Assembly (NCBI RefSeq): GCF_905171765.1
Contig: NC_053392.1
Coordinates: 398,750,119 to 398,814,118 of the forward strand
Direction of reading: 5' to 3'
Origin: Bufo bufo
Lineage: Eukaryota > Chordata > Amphibia > Anura > Bufonidae
Length of the DNA: 64,000 nt
Within the stretch, counting starts at the first letter, position 1. The number at the start of each line of letters is the position of its first letter. Below are positions 22,810-32,166 of the stretch, piece after piece. Under the pieces are notes generated by a model. The model was not told where the DNA came from. It made no database searches and saw nothing but the letters and a program-made list of their open reading frames with translations. The translations under genes and the position numbers were made by a program.

Positions 22810-23830
22810 ACATGTGCGTCTTCATATTAAGAGCATAAATTCCATCATATTTTCGAAAGGCAACATAAGAAGCAATAAATCGCATTTATGTTTTCCAAAT
22901 TTCACATGCGTTTTCGTGTTCAAAGTAATATATTCATGTTATACTTTTCAAGAACATATAATCACACATATCTTCTTGAACAATAAATCGCATATACATT
23001 TTCGAAATTTCACATGTGTTTTCCTATTCTTAAAGGGCACATTGTAATCACTCATATATTTCTCAAAACGCATCTGCGTTTTTTTTTTAAACGCATGTGC
23101 GTTTTTCATGCGCTTCTCAAAATTACATCTGCGTTTTCCATATGTTCTTTCCAAAATTGCTTTTTCAACCATATAATATCAAAATAAAATCTTATAATTC
23201 AAATTATCCCCATTTTTTATATACATTCTGACCATAATACCCAGTGGTAAACCAATTAATAGTAAAAATGAAAATAAAATTCATTGATATATTCTGTATT
23301 ATTGTCATTATTCCACTATAGGTAATGTCACTTTCCACCATATGAAATCGCATGTGCGTTTTCCCTGCACTTTTTAAAAAAACGCACATGCGTCTTCCTT
23401 GATAATTGCGTGACCATGTCTATATGTATAAAGATGCGAGGTGTTGAAAAATGATAAAACTTTCAGCGAAATTATTATTATTTTTTTTAAAGAATTTGAT
23501 AACTTTTAGTGTTAAAAATCCCTTTGTACAAAATTAATGCTAAAAGAAGGAATATTCCTTCATTGTGACAAAAACATATATAAGGCGTAAACCTACATAT
23601 GTATTATCCATATATCCATTGGGTGCACATGCATTTCCTACACATTGATAGATATATCTAAATTTAATGCAAATTATATTAAGGAAGGTCATGTATAAAG
23701 AAGATCAGGTATCATCTTCAAATTAGGTAGATGGTTTGCAAATAATATTCAAGATAGAAGCTAGGAACCATACTTGACATGTATCTTTTTAATCCCATGT
23801 ATAGTGTTACATATGCCAACACTGGGAGAT
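22810..23830 (+). repeat. Left arm of a ~1-kb inverted repeat
   Basis: From about 22930 on, this arm is repeated in reverse at 25699-25800, 27195-27248 and 28990-29698; the gaps are later insertions. It is AT-rich and contains several short palindromes of the type AACGCATGTGCGTTT (near 23080-23105 and 23345-23390). The arms enclose the Penelope reverse-transcriptase relic. They may be inverted terminal repeats (pLTRs) of that element, or a later inverted duplication. Confidence 0.8.
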
Positions 23831-23889
23831 GGACATGGCGGTAAGCACGTCCAGGAGGAGAGATCTGAGTGCTGATTGAAGGAGTGAAG

Positions 23890-24852
23890 TACATATTAAC
23901 ACACAATTATTTTTTATTTGAAGATAAATTTTATGTTCAAAAAAGAGGCACCGCCATGGGGACCAGATTCGCCCCCAGTTATGCCAATTTATTTATGGCA
24001 CAATGGGAGGCGGATACCATCCATAGATATGGCATAGATATATAGATGATGTCATTTTTATTTGGGATGACACAGAAGAACGATTAAATAGCTTCCTTGA
24101 ACATATGAACTCCAACGATAGGAATTTTAAATTTACCTGCACTATTAGTGAAACCAATATACAATTTTTAGACCTTGATATCAAGGTAGAACAGCAAAAA
24201 TTAATATGTAGTACATATTCAAAACCTGTATCAAGAAATAATCACATCCTATATTCCAGTTGTCACCTGCCTAGGTGGTTAATTAATATCCCTAGGAGTC
24301 AATTTAGGAGATTAAAACGCAATTGTACACAAGAAGAACAGTTTGAAATAGAGGCCAAGGAATTACAACAACAATTTTTGGACAAAAAATATCCCCCAAA
24401 TATATAAGAAGAATCCCTAAAAAAGGTAAGGGAAATGAACAGAGGAGATTTTTTCACATCGGGTGGGACACCACAAGTTGACGATGCAATTAGGATGATT
24501 CTACCATTCCATGTACAACATAAGAAGGTAGAAAAGATTATAAACAACCACTGGCATCATTTACTTGATGATAAAATAATAGGACCCATACTCACAAATA
24601 CCCCTAAAATCACGTATACTAAGGTCCCAAACCTGGTTTTAAAAGTTGCACCCACTGTTAAAAACAAGAAGAGCATTATTAATAAAAACAATTGGCTCTC
24701 TTTCAGTGGGTTCCATAGATGTGGGCGATGTCCAAATTGTAAGATCACATACTTTCCCAAAAAAACCTTAAGGGCACAATCTAGACAAAATAAGTTCTAT
24801 ATGGACATAAAAGAAGGTTTAACATGTGACTCGCCTGAGGTAATATTCCTAA
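23890..24852 (+). pseudogene. Penelope-like reverse transcriptase, C-terminal part
   Basis: Penelope-like elements encode a reverse transcriptase with a GIY-YIG endonuclease. Visible here in order: KRGTAMGTRFAPSYANLFMA (about 23940-24000), RYIDDVIFIWDD (24031-24066, catalytic YIDD) in another frame, then FLDLDIKVE, STYSKPVSRNNHILYSSCHLP, IPRSQFRRLKRNC, and after a stop at 24405 the linker region with SGGTPQVDDAIRM and FHRCGRCPNCK (a Cys-rich knot near 24712-24745). Damage: a frameshift or deletion just before YIDD, an in-frame stop near 24405, and truncation at 24852 by a MITE before the GIY-YIG domain. Residues upstream of about 23890 are missing. Confidence 0.82.
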
Positions 24853-25698
24853 GGCCCCTTTCACACGAGCGAGTATTCCGCGCGGATGCGATGCGGGAGG
24901 TGAACGCATTGCACCCGCACTGAATACCGACCCATTCATTTCTATTGGGCTGTTCACATGAGCGGTGATTTTCACGCATCACTTGTGCGTTGCGTGAAAA
25001 TCGCAGCATGCTCCTCTTTGTGCGTTTTTCACGTAACGCAGGCCCCATAGAAATGAATGGGGTTGCCTGAAAATTGCAAGCATCCGCAAGAAAGTGCGAA
25101 TGCGGTGTGATTTTCACGCACGGTTGCTAGGAGACGATCGGGATGGAGACCCGATCATTATTATTTTCCCTTATAAGATGGTTAAACATAGTAAAACATC
25201 GCTGGAGGGGTTAAAAAAAATAAAAAAATAATTTAACTCACCTTAGTCCACTTGATAGCGCAGCCGGCATCTCCTTCTGTATTCTTTCTTTAGGACCTGG
25301 GTAAAGGACCTTTGATGACGTCACTCCGGTCATCACATGGTACGTCACATGATCTTTTACTATGGTGATGGATCATGTGATGACTGGAATGACGTCACCA
25401 AAGGTCCTGTTGCTGCACAGAGATCAGATGAAGCCAGAAGGAGATTTTGGGTACGCGATCAAGTGGATTAAGGTGAGTTTAATTTTATTTTTATTTTTTT
25501 AACCCCTCCAGCGCTGTTTTACTATGCATTCTGTATTCAGAATGCTATTATTTTCCCTTATAACCATGTTATAAGGGAAAATAATACAATCTACAGAACA
25601 CCGATCCCAAGCCCGAACTTCTGTGAAGAAGTTCGGGTTTGGGTACCAAACACACGCAATTTTTCTCACGCGAGTGCAAAACGCATTACAATATACAT
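24853..25698. mobile_element. PIF/Harbinger-type MITE, right end lost
   Basis: The left end TAAGGCCCCTTTCACACGAGCG matches the ends of the MITEs at 31001 and 48993. The interior includes GTGATTTTCACGCATCACTTG and its inverses, the hairpin around TTATAACCATGTTATAA (25559-25575), and a palindromic module at about 25202-25513 with two TGACGTCA sites. The expected inverse end (GTGAAAGGGGCCTTA) is missing at the right, where the sequence joins the inverted arm at 25699. Confidence 0.7.
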
Positions 25699-25800
25699 GG
25701 GATTAAAAAGATACATGTCAAGTATGGTTCCTAGCTTCTATCTTGAATATTATTTGCAAACCACCTACCTAATTTGAAGATGATACATGATCTTCCTTAT

Positions 25801-27194
25801 GTTAAACAAAACAAGCAATGCAACAGCTCACTGCAAACCAAATAAAGTACAAAATTGCATCATAATTGCAAATGCTGAACTAATAAGTTAGAGATACTTG
25901 GAAAATCATTTTGTACAAAATTATTTGAGCCCGTCTGCCGAACGTCAAGGCAATCTCTAGTTAGACGGGTTCTTAACACTAAATATACCTGCTATGTGCC
26001 ATAACGGCTATCATATAATTCAGAAAGTGCAGGTTCCACTTACATGCTGGATCCGCCTTAATTTCTGTCATTTCGGTGCCAAAATTGCCTCCATTATATC
26101 CAGGGAAAGCAGTTACCAGCATGCACGCCGGGCCCACTCCACACCACCCCTGGCGCCACATGGTCACCAAGGACTGCAATGAGAGTCCACACACTATCTC
26201 TCTCCTGGTGCCAGATGGCTTCAGTGAGTGAGGGGGAGCGGGTCAAGCTATATACTAAGGCCTCCTGCACACGACCGTTGTGTGCACCCGTGGCCGTTGT
26301 GCCGCTTTCCGTTTTTTTTTCGCGGACCCGTTGACTTTCAATGGGTCCGTGGAAAAATCGGAAAATGCACCGTTTTGCAGCCGCATCCGTGATCCGTTTT
26401 TCCTGGCCGTGAAAAAAATAAGACCTGTCCTATTTTTTTCACGGCCAACGGTTCACGGACCCATTCAAGTCAATGGGTCCGTGAAAAATCACGGATGCAC
26501 ACAAGATTGTCATCCGTGTCCGTGATCCGTGTCCGTGATCCGTGTCCGTTTTTTCCTATCATTTCAATGGCAAACTTGACTTAGATATTTTTTTCATTTT
26601 TCATGTCCGTGGATCCTCCAAAAATCACGGAAGACCCACGGAAGAAAAAACGGGCACGGATCACGGTACAACGGAACCACGTTTTGCGGGACGTTAAAAA
26701 ATACTGTCGTGTGCAGGAGGCCTAACACTAATTAAAATCAACCTGTGGGACAGACGAGCTGGTCAGGAGTGCACGACTAAGGAGGCAGCCACACCTCCAG
26801 TACAAACTGCAAAGAAAAAGGGGGTCAGTCAGCACATCCCAAAGCGCAGGGGCACGTTGCTATGGCTGAGAACAAGACTGTTAAACAAAACAAGCAATGC
26901 AACAGCTCACTGCAAACCAAATAAAGTACAAAATTGCATCATAATTGCAAATGCTGAACTAATAAGTTAGAGATACTTGGCAAATCGTTTTGTACAAAAT
27001 TATTTGAGCCCGTCTGCCGAACGTCAAGGCAATCTCTAGTTAGACGGGTTCCTAACACTAAATATACCTGTTATGTGCCATAACGGCTATCATATAATTC
27101 AGAAATTGCTTGTTTTGTTTAACAGTCTTGTTCTCAGCCATAGCAACGTGCCCCTGGACTTTGGGATGTGCTGACTGACCCCCTTTTTCTTTGC
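25801..27194. mobile_element. Retro-inserted element with 14-bp target duplication
   Basis: The flanks are ATGATCTTCCTTAT (25787-25800) and ATGATCTTGCTTAT (27195-27208), 13 of 14 equal; the uninterrupted left arm of the large inverted repeat shows a single copy near 23690. Inside, a ~235-bp segment is repeated directly (25801-26034 and about 26881-27112), beginning GTTAAACAAAACAAGCAATG. The segment 26811-26900 returns inverted at 27107-27196, forming a snap-back stem. Duplication length and rearrangement suggest target-primed reverse transcription; Penelope-like or SINE-like origin is possible. No open frame. It hosts a MITE at 26259-26722. Confidence 0.65.
26259..26722. mobile_element. Harbinger-type MITE, 464 bp
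   Basis: Perfect inverted ends GGCCTCCTGCACACGAC, flanked by TAA (26256-26258 and 26723-26725). The interior is palindromic, rich in CCGTGATCCGT-type repeats and (GTCCGTGATCC)n near 26515-26545. No coding capacity. The superfamily assignment rests on the 3-bp TAA duplication. Confidence 0.8.
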
Positions 27195-27250
27195 ATGATC
27201 TTGCTTATACATGACCTTCCTTAATATAATTTGCATTAAATTTAGATGTA

Positions 27251-28905
27251 CAGGGTGGGCCATTTATATGGATACACCTTAATAAAATGGGAATGGTTGG
27301 TGATATTAACTTCCTGTTTGTGGCACATTAGTATATGTGAGGGGGGAAACTTTTCAAGCTGGGTGGTGACCATGGCGGCCATTTTGAAGTCGGCCATTTT
27401 GAATCCAACTTTAGTTTTTTCAATAGGAAGAGGGTCATGTGACACATCAAACTTATTGGGAATTTCACACGAAAAACAATGGTGTGCTTGGTTTTAACAT
27501 AACTTTATTCTTTCATGAGTTATTTACAAGTTTTTCTTTGTTTACAGCCATTGACATGTCGCCGAGGTTAAAACGCGAGGAGCGGATAGAAATTGTGTTG
27601 ATGTCTGGTGAACGCAGTAACCGGGTCATTGCAGCAGATTTCAATGCAAGACACCCTATGAGACCACCCATCTCCCATGCTACAGTTTGCAAACTGCTTG
27701 CTAAGTTTCGTGAAACTGGTTCAGTGTTGGATTTGCCAAAATGTGGATGCATGAAATCTGTCTCTAATGAAGAAACATCAGTGGCTGTCCTAGCTTCATT
27801 CAGCAAGAGCCCACAGCGTAGCACTCGCCGCATGTCACTGGAGAATGGCATTAGTCGAACATCCCTTCAACGGATATTAGCTACTCACAAATGGCACCCT
27901 TACAAACTCAAGCTACTGCAGCATCTCAACGAGGATGACCCAGATCGGCGCACTGAATTTGCAGAATGGGCAAAACAAAAATTGGAACAGGACCCTCAGT
28001 TTACGCAGAAGATTTTGTTCAGTGATGAGGCAAACTTTTATGTGAATGGTGAAGTTAACAAACAAAACCACCGCTATTGGTCTGACACTAACCCACATTG
28101 GATAGATCCCTCCAAGACTGTTGGAACAAAAAAATTGATGGTATGGTGTGGTATATGGGGTAAAAAGATTGTGGGGCCATTCTTCATCAATGGAAACCTC
28201 AAGGCCACTAGATATGTGAAATTGCTACATGATGATGTGTTTCCCTCTTTATGCACTGAAGCTGGCCCGTTCCCTGAGTTTTTCCAGCAAGATGGTGCAC
28301 CACCACATTATGGGTGTCAGGTCCGAGCATTCCTAGATGAACAGTTTCCTGGAAAGTGGATTGGTCGTCGTGGGCCAGTTGAATGGCCCCCAAGGTCTCC
28401 CGATCTGACCCCCTTAGACTTTTATCATTGGGGTCATCTGAAGGCAATTGTCTATGCTGTGAAGATACGAGATGTGCAGCACCTGAAACTACGGATACTG
28501 GAAGCCTGTGCTAGCATTTCTCCTGCGGTGTTGCTATCAGTGTGTGAAGAGTGGGAGAAGAGGGTTGCATTGACAATCCAACACAATGGGCAGCACATTG
28601 AACACATTTTATAAGTGGTCAGAAACTTGTAAATAACTCATGAAAGAATAAAGTTACGTTAAAACCAAGCACACCATTGTTTTTCTTGTGAAATTCCCAA
28701 TAAGTTTGATGTGCCACATGACCCTCTTCCTATTGAAAAAACAAAAGTTGGATTCAAAATGGTCGACTTCAAAATGGCCACCATGGTCACCACCCATCTT
28801 GAAAAGTTTCCTCCCTCACATATACTAATGTGCCACAAACAGGAAGTTAATATCACCAACCATTCCCATTTTATTAAGGTGTATCCATATAAATGGCCCA
28901 CCCTG
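27251..28905 (+). mobile_element. Mariner-like DD41D transposon with ~285-bp inverted repeats
   Basis: The ends CAGGGTGGGCCATTTATATG are identical on both sides, with TA at 27249-27250 and 28906-28907. The inverted repeats run about 27251-27535 and 28621-28905; I count roughly ten differences by eye. They contain two GCCATTTTG repeats (YY1-like cores). A single uninterrupted transposase gene fills the interior. At 1655 bp with no internal damage this looks like a young insertion. It lies inside the right arm of the large inverted repeat. Confidence 0.95.
27556..28614 (+). CDS. Mariner-like transposase, DD41D, uninterrupted
   Basis: A 352-codon transposase for cut-and-paste movement at TA sites. 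The start at 27556 (MSPRLKREERIEIVLMSGE) is chosen over the in-frame Met at 27439 because the upstream 39 codons lie in the terminal inverted repeat. Residues 1-120 form the DNA-binding part with two helix-turn-helix-like segments (ATVCKLLAKFRETGSV; RTSLQRILATHKWHPYK). Catalytic residues in this numbering: Asp157 in LFSDEANF, Asp246 in FQQDGAPPHYG, Asp288 in SPDLTPLDFYHWG; the last two are 41 residues apart, so DD41D, unlike the DD34D of classic mariner. A WPPRSPDLTPLDF block is present. No stop or frameshift is seen. Whether it is transcribed in this intron is unknown. Confidence 0.93.
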   Translation: MSPRLKREERIEIVLMSGERSNRVIAADFNARHPMRPPISHATVCKLLAKFRETGSVLDLPKCGCMKSVSNEETSVAVLASFSKSPQRSTRRMSLENGISRTSLQRILATHKWHPYKLKLLQHLNEDDPDRRTEFAEWAKQKLEQDPQFTQKILFSDEANFYVNGEVNKQNHRYWSDTNPHWIDPSKTVGTKKLMVWCGIWGKKIVGPFFINGNLKATRYVKLLHDDVFPSLCTEAGPFPEFFQQDGAPPHYGCQVRAFLDEQFPGKWIGRRGPVEWPPRSPDLTPLDFYHWGHLKAIVYAVKIRDVQHLKLRILEACASISPAVLLSVCEEWEKRVALTIQHNGQHIEHIL

Positions 28906-28912
28906 TATTTAT

Positions 28913-28989
28913 TAGGGCTCATTCAGACGGCCGTATGCTGTCCGCAAAAATACTGAATGCTATCCGTTTTTTTGCGGATCCGTCTTATA
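28913..28989. mobile_element. Harbinger-type MITE fragment
   Basis: TTAGGGCTCATTCAGACGG ... TTGCGGATCCGTCTTA: short inverted ends (AGACGG / CCGTCT) around GTCCGCAAAAATACTGAATG. It lies between the mariner element and the resumed inverted arm. Confidence 0.45.
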
Positions 28990-29698
28990 TATGTTATACG
29001 CCTTATATATGTTTTTGTCACAACGAAGGAATATTCCTTCTTTTAGCATTAATTTTGTACAAAGGGATTTTTAACACTAAAAGTTATCAAATTCTTTTAA
29101 ATTTTTTAGCTGAAAGTTTTATCATTTTTCAACACCTCTTTACCTCTAACACGCATCTTTATACATATAGACATGGTCACGCAATTATCAAGGAAGACGC
29201 ATGTGCGTTTTTAAAAAAAGTGCAGGGAAAACGCACATGCGATTTCATATGGTGGAAAGTGACATTACCTATAGTGGAATAATGACAATAATACAGAATA
29301 TATCAATGAATTTTATTTTCATTTTTACTATTGATTGGTTTACCACTGGGTATTATGGTTGGAATGTATATAAAAAATGGGGATAATTTGAATTATAAGA
29401 TTTTATTTTGATATTATATGGTTGAAAAAGCAATTTTGGAAAGAACATATGGAAAACGCAGATGTAATTTTGAGAAGCGCATGAAAAACGCACATGCGTT
29501 TTAAAAAAAACACAGATGCGTTTTAAAAAACACAGATGCGTTTTGAGAAATATATGAGTGATTACAATGTGCCCTTTAAGAATAGGAAAACACATGTGAA
29601 ATTTCGAAAATGTATATGCGATTTATTGTTCAAGATATGTTCAATGAAAATATGTGAAGATATGTGTGATTATAATATGTACTTGAAAAGTATAACAT

Positions 29699-30119
29699 GA
29701 CATAGTAGCCCCAGTTACAGGGGAAATGCACCCCCCAGAGAGGCTGTACAGCGCTGTACAGCCTCAGTGCAGGGCTGATCGAGGTCTGTGAAAGACTCGA
29801 CAGCTCCTGCACTCTTCCGACCCTGGCTGTCACATGACAACCGGGTCAGAACAGGAAGCGCAACAGGTTGAGCGCTGTGTATATAGCGATCTGGAAGGCA
29901 GGGACACCTGGGAACTGTCGCTGCCTTCTCTCTGGGTTGCCCTGCTGTCACTGACAGCGGGCCCCCTGCTTGGCAGCTGCACGATTTGTGTTTATATCCT
30001 ATGGGCGGTCAGGAAGTGATTACCAAGTCTTGCATAAAAAGTTTACTAAACTATGATAAAAAGATACACACAAAAGATAACATACAGAGTAAAGTAAGTT
30101 AGAAATCCCGAAAAATAAA
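29699..30119. other. Unassigned intronic DNA
   Basis: GC-richer than its neighbours. It contains the palindrome GGCTGTACAGCGCTGTACAGCC (29741-29762). The short frames on both strands lack family motifs. Probably the interior of an unrecognised element. Confidence 0.35.
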
Positions 30120-30290
30120 AAATAAAAAAATGGAGACAGCACGTCCAAAAAAGGTGCAAAAGGTGGAATTTATTCCGGGTGCAACGTTTCGGCTATGTTA
30201 GCCTTTTTCTAACATAGCCGAAACGTTGCACCCGGAATAAATTCCACCTTTTTTGGACGTGCTGTCTCCATTTTTTTATTTTTCTGGATT
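30120..30290. repeat. Long near-perfect palindrome with CAACGTTTCGGCT core
   Basis: Arms of about 80 bp (around 30120-30200 and 30210-30290) are reverse complements around GTTAGCCTTTTTCTAAC. Each arm includes GCAACGTTTCGGC or its inverse, and AATGGAGACAGCACGTCC. The TTTCGG/CCGAAA phrase parallels the ACGCGTTTCGGGG in the Penelope-like region at 22570, so this may be a Penelope-type terminal remnant. Confidence 0.6.
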
Positions 30291-30507
30291 TCTACAAGTT
30301 GCTTTACTAGGGGTTTTTACCACCTCTCCTGGAGACGAGCACCCGACACATCACTACTTAGGAGTGCTGTCCACCCATATTTTTTTGCTAAAGTAAGTTA
30401 GAGCCACAAAATCAGTGAATCAACTAACAAGCTTCCCATCAACTGGTTCCCAACATGACGTCCTTATGATACAAATAGAGGTGGTGGTAGCAAGACACAT
30501 ATAAGAC

Positions 30508-30916
30508 CTTGTTCACATTTCCGCTTTTCATTGATGTGTGTTGTCCGTATTTTCCACGGACTGCACGCATACCCATTGATTTTAATACGTCTGTTCACAC
30601 ATCAGTATTTTTTTACTGACTGTGGGTCAGTGAAAAAATTACGGAGACATGCAGTACTTTAGTCCCTGATGCGGAATAAACTTGCCCATTGTAGTCTCAA
30701 CATGGATGGCAACTATGTTTGGTCTATTTTTCACTGACTACAAATAGGAGATGCTCTACTAATGAATTTTCATCTAAACATTATTTGTGGAATACGGATG
30801 ACACATGGAGGGCAAAAAACAGACACAGGAACCAAACACGGACATCTTCACGGATGAAACACGTACTGATTATTTCACAGATGTCAAATGGACAGGAAAT
30901 ATGCACGAGACCTTAA
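30508..30916. mobile_element. Possible MITE with AAGACCTTGTTCACAT end
   Basis: The left end AAGACCTTGTTCACATTTCCG and right end GGAAATATGCACGAGACCTTAA are roughly inverse. The interior has short inverted blocks (TTTTTACTGACTGTGGGTCAGTGAAAAAAT). Harbinger-type by style; ends are diverged. Confidence 0.45.
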
Positions 30917-31498
30917 CCTAATGATGTCCACATAGCTAGATGTTTGGCCCCTCCTGGCCCCACCTAAAGGTCTTCATTGTGTAATGCACATGCACAGTTA
31001 GGCCTCTTTCACACGGGCGTCGCATGTTTGGACCGGATAGGATGCGGGTGCGTCGCGGGAAAATGTGTGATTTTTCCACGCAAGTGTGAAGCGTTTTAAT
31101 GCATTTTGCACGCGCGTGAGAAAAATCGGCATGTTTAGTACCCAGACTCTAACCCGGACTTCTTCACAGAAGTTCGGGTTTGGGATCGGTGTTGTGTAAA
31201 TTTTATTATTTTCCTTATAACATGGTTATAAGGGAAAATAATAGCATTCTTACTACAGAATACAAAGTAAATTAGGAATGGAGGGGTTAAAAAAAAAATT
31301 AAACTCACCTCATCCACTTGTTCGAGCTGCCCGACTTGTCTTTATTCTTCTTCTTTGAGGACCTGGGAGAAAAAGGACCTTTGGTGACGCCACTGCGCTC
31401 ATCACATGGTCCATCACCATGGTGATTGGCCTTGTGATGGCTCTGCGCTCATCGCATGGTTCATCACACGGTCCATCACCATGGTGATGGACTATGTG

Positions 31499-32166
31499 TG
31501 TCACGGCTGTATGTAAGCAACAAGAGTATACACAGTAAAAAGAGCTACTGACCGGACCCAAACTAGGGAGGATAAAGGGGGACCCCTGTCAGACCCTCAA
31601 AGCTCTCCCTATGCTGCTAAAGCACATGCCCGGATCCAAATGGCAGAACGAGGCATGCCCGCGTACCTAAGACTGATGACCACTGTAACCCCTACAATAG
31701 TGGAAGGGGCACGGCCACCGGTGCCCTGCTCAGTATATGGAGGGAACCGTGGCCACCTCAGATCCAGTCAGAAAATAACCAGGTACACAACAATGTCTGC
31801 ACACTTAGCTGAAGGAGCTGCAGCCGCAGAGAAGACGGATCCAAGGACAGCTGGCAATATCCGGAGTGCTTGCTGCAGCAGAACACAGGTCCAGTGAACT
31901 GATAGCTACAAGTGAAGATACTCAAGCAAGAGCTACAACTGAAATGAGAAATATAATCCACGCCCTACAATAGGAGGAGGGGTGATTTAAAGGCAGGGAA
32001 ATCAACCGCAGGAGGAACAGCTGGGAGGAAGGAAACAGAAAGTAAAGACTTCATCACAGGGGCGGAGAAACAGAGCAGTGAGAACTCCTCCAAGCTCTAG
32101 TAGTGACATCATCACAGGGGTGGAGAAACAGAGCTGTGAGAACGTCTCAAAGCTCTGGTAGTGACA
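31499..32166 (-). repeat. 3' LTR of the Gypsy element
   Basis: 668 bp, TGTCACGG ... TAGTGACA on the + strand (TG...CA ends). It contains 14 bp around 31708-31722 (GGCACGGCCACCGG) missing from the 5' LTR. The integrase reading frame runs 55 bp into it and stops at 32112-32114. Confidence 0.95.

Larger units (their letters stand above)
25699..29698. repeat. Right arm of the inverted repeat, split by insertions
   Basis: Reverse complement of the left arm in three pieces: 25699-25800 (matching about 23700-23810), 27195-27248 (matching about 23640-23700) and 28990-29698 (matching about 22930-23590). The pieces are separated by the retro-insertion at 25801-27194 and by the mariner element plus a short Harbinger-like fragment at 27251-28990. 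Peptide-like frames over the arm mirror those of the left arm and are not genes. Confidence 0.85.

Noticed and set aside
24435..24923. A new Cys-rich gene (GRCPNCK) of its own
   Set aside because: It continues the Penelope-like frame after a stop; the Cys-rich stretch fits the linker before the GIY-YIG domain, and the last residues are MITE sequence.
29699..30020. Host exon candidate in GC-richer sequence
   Set aside because: Frames are 60-78 codons without splice borders of the right phase or conserved residues; the palindrome inside suggests a repeat.
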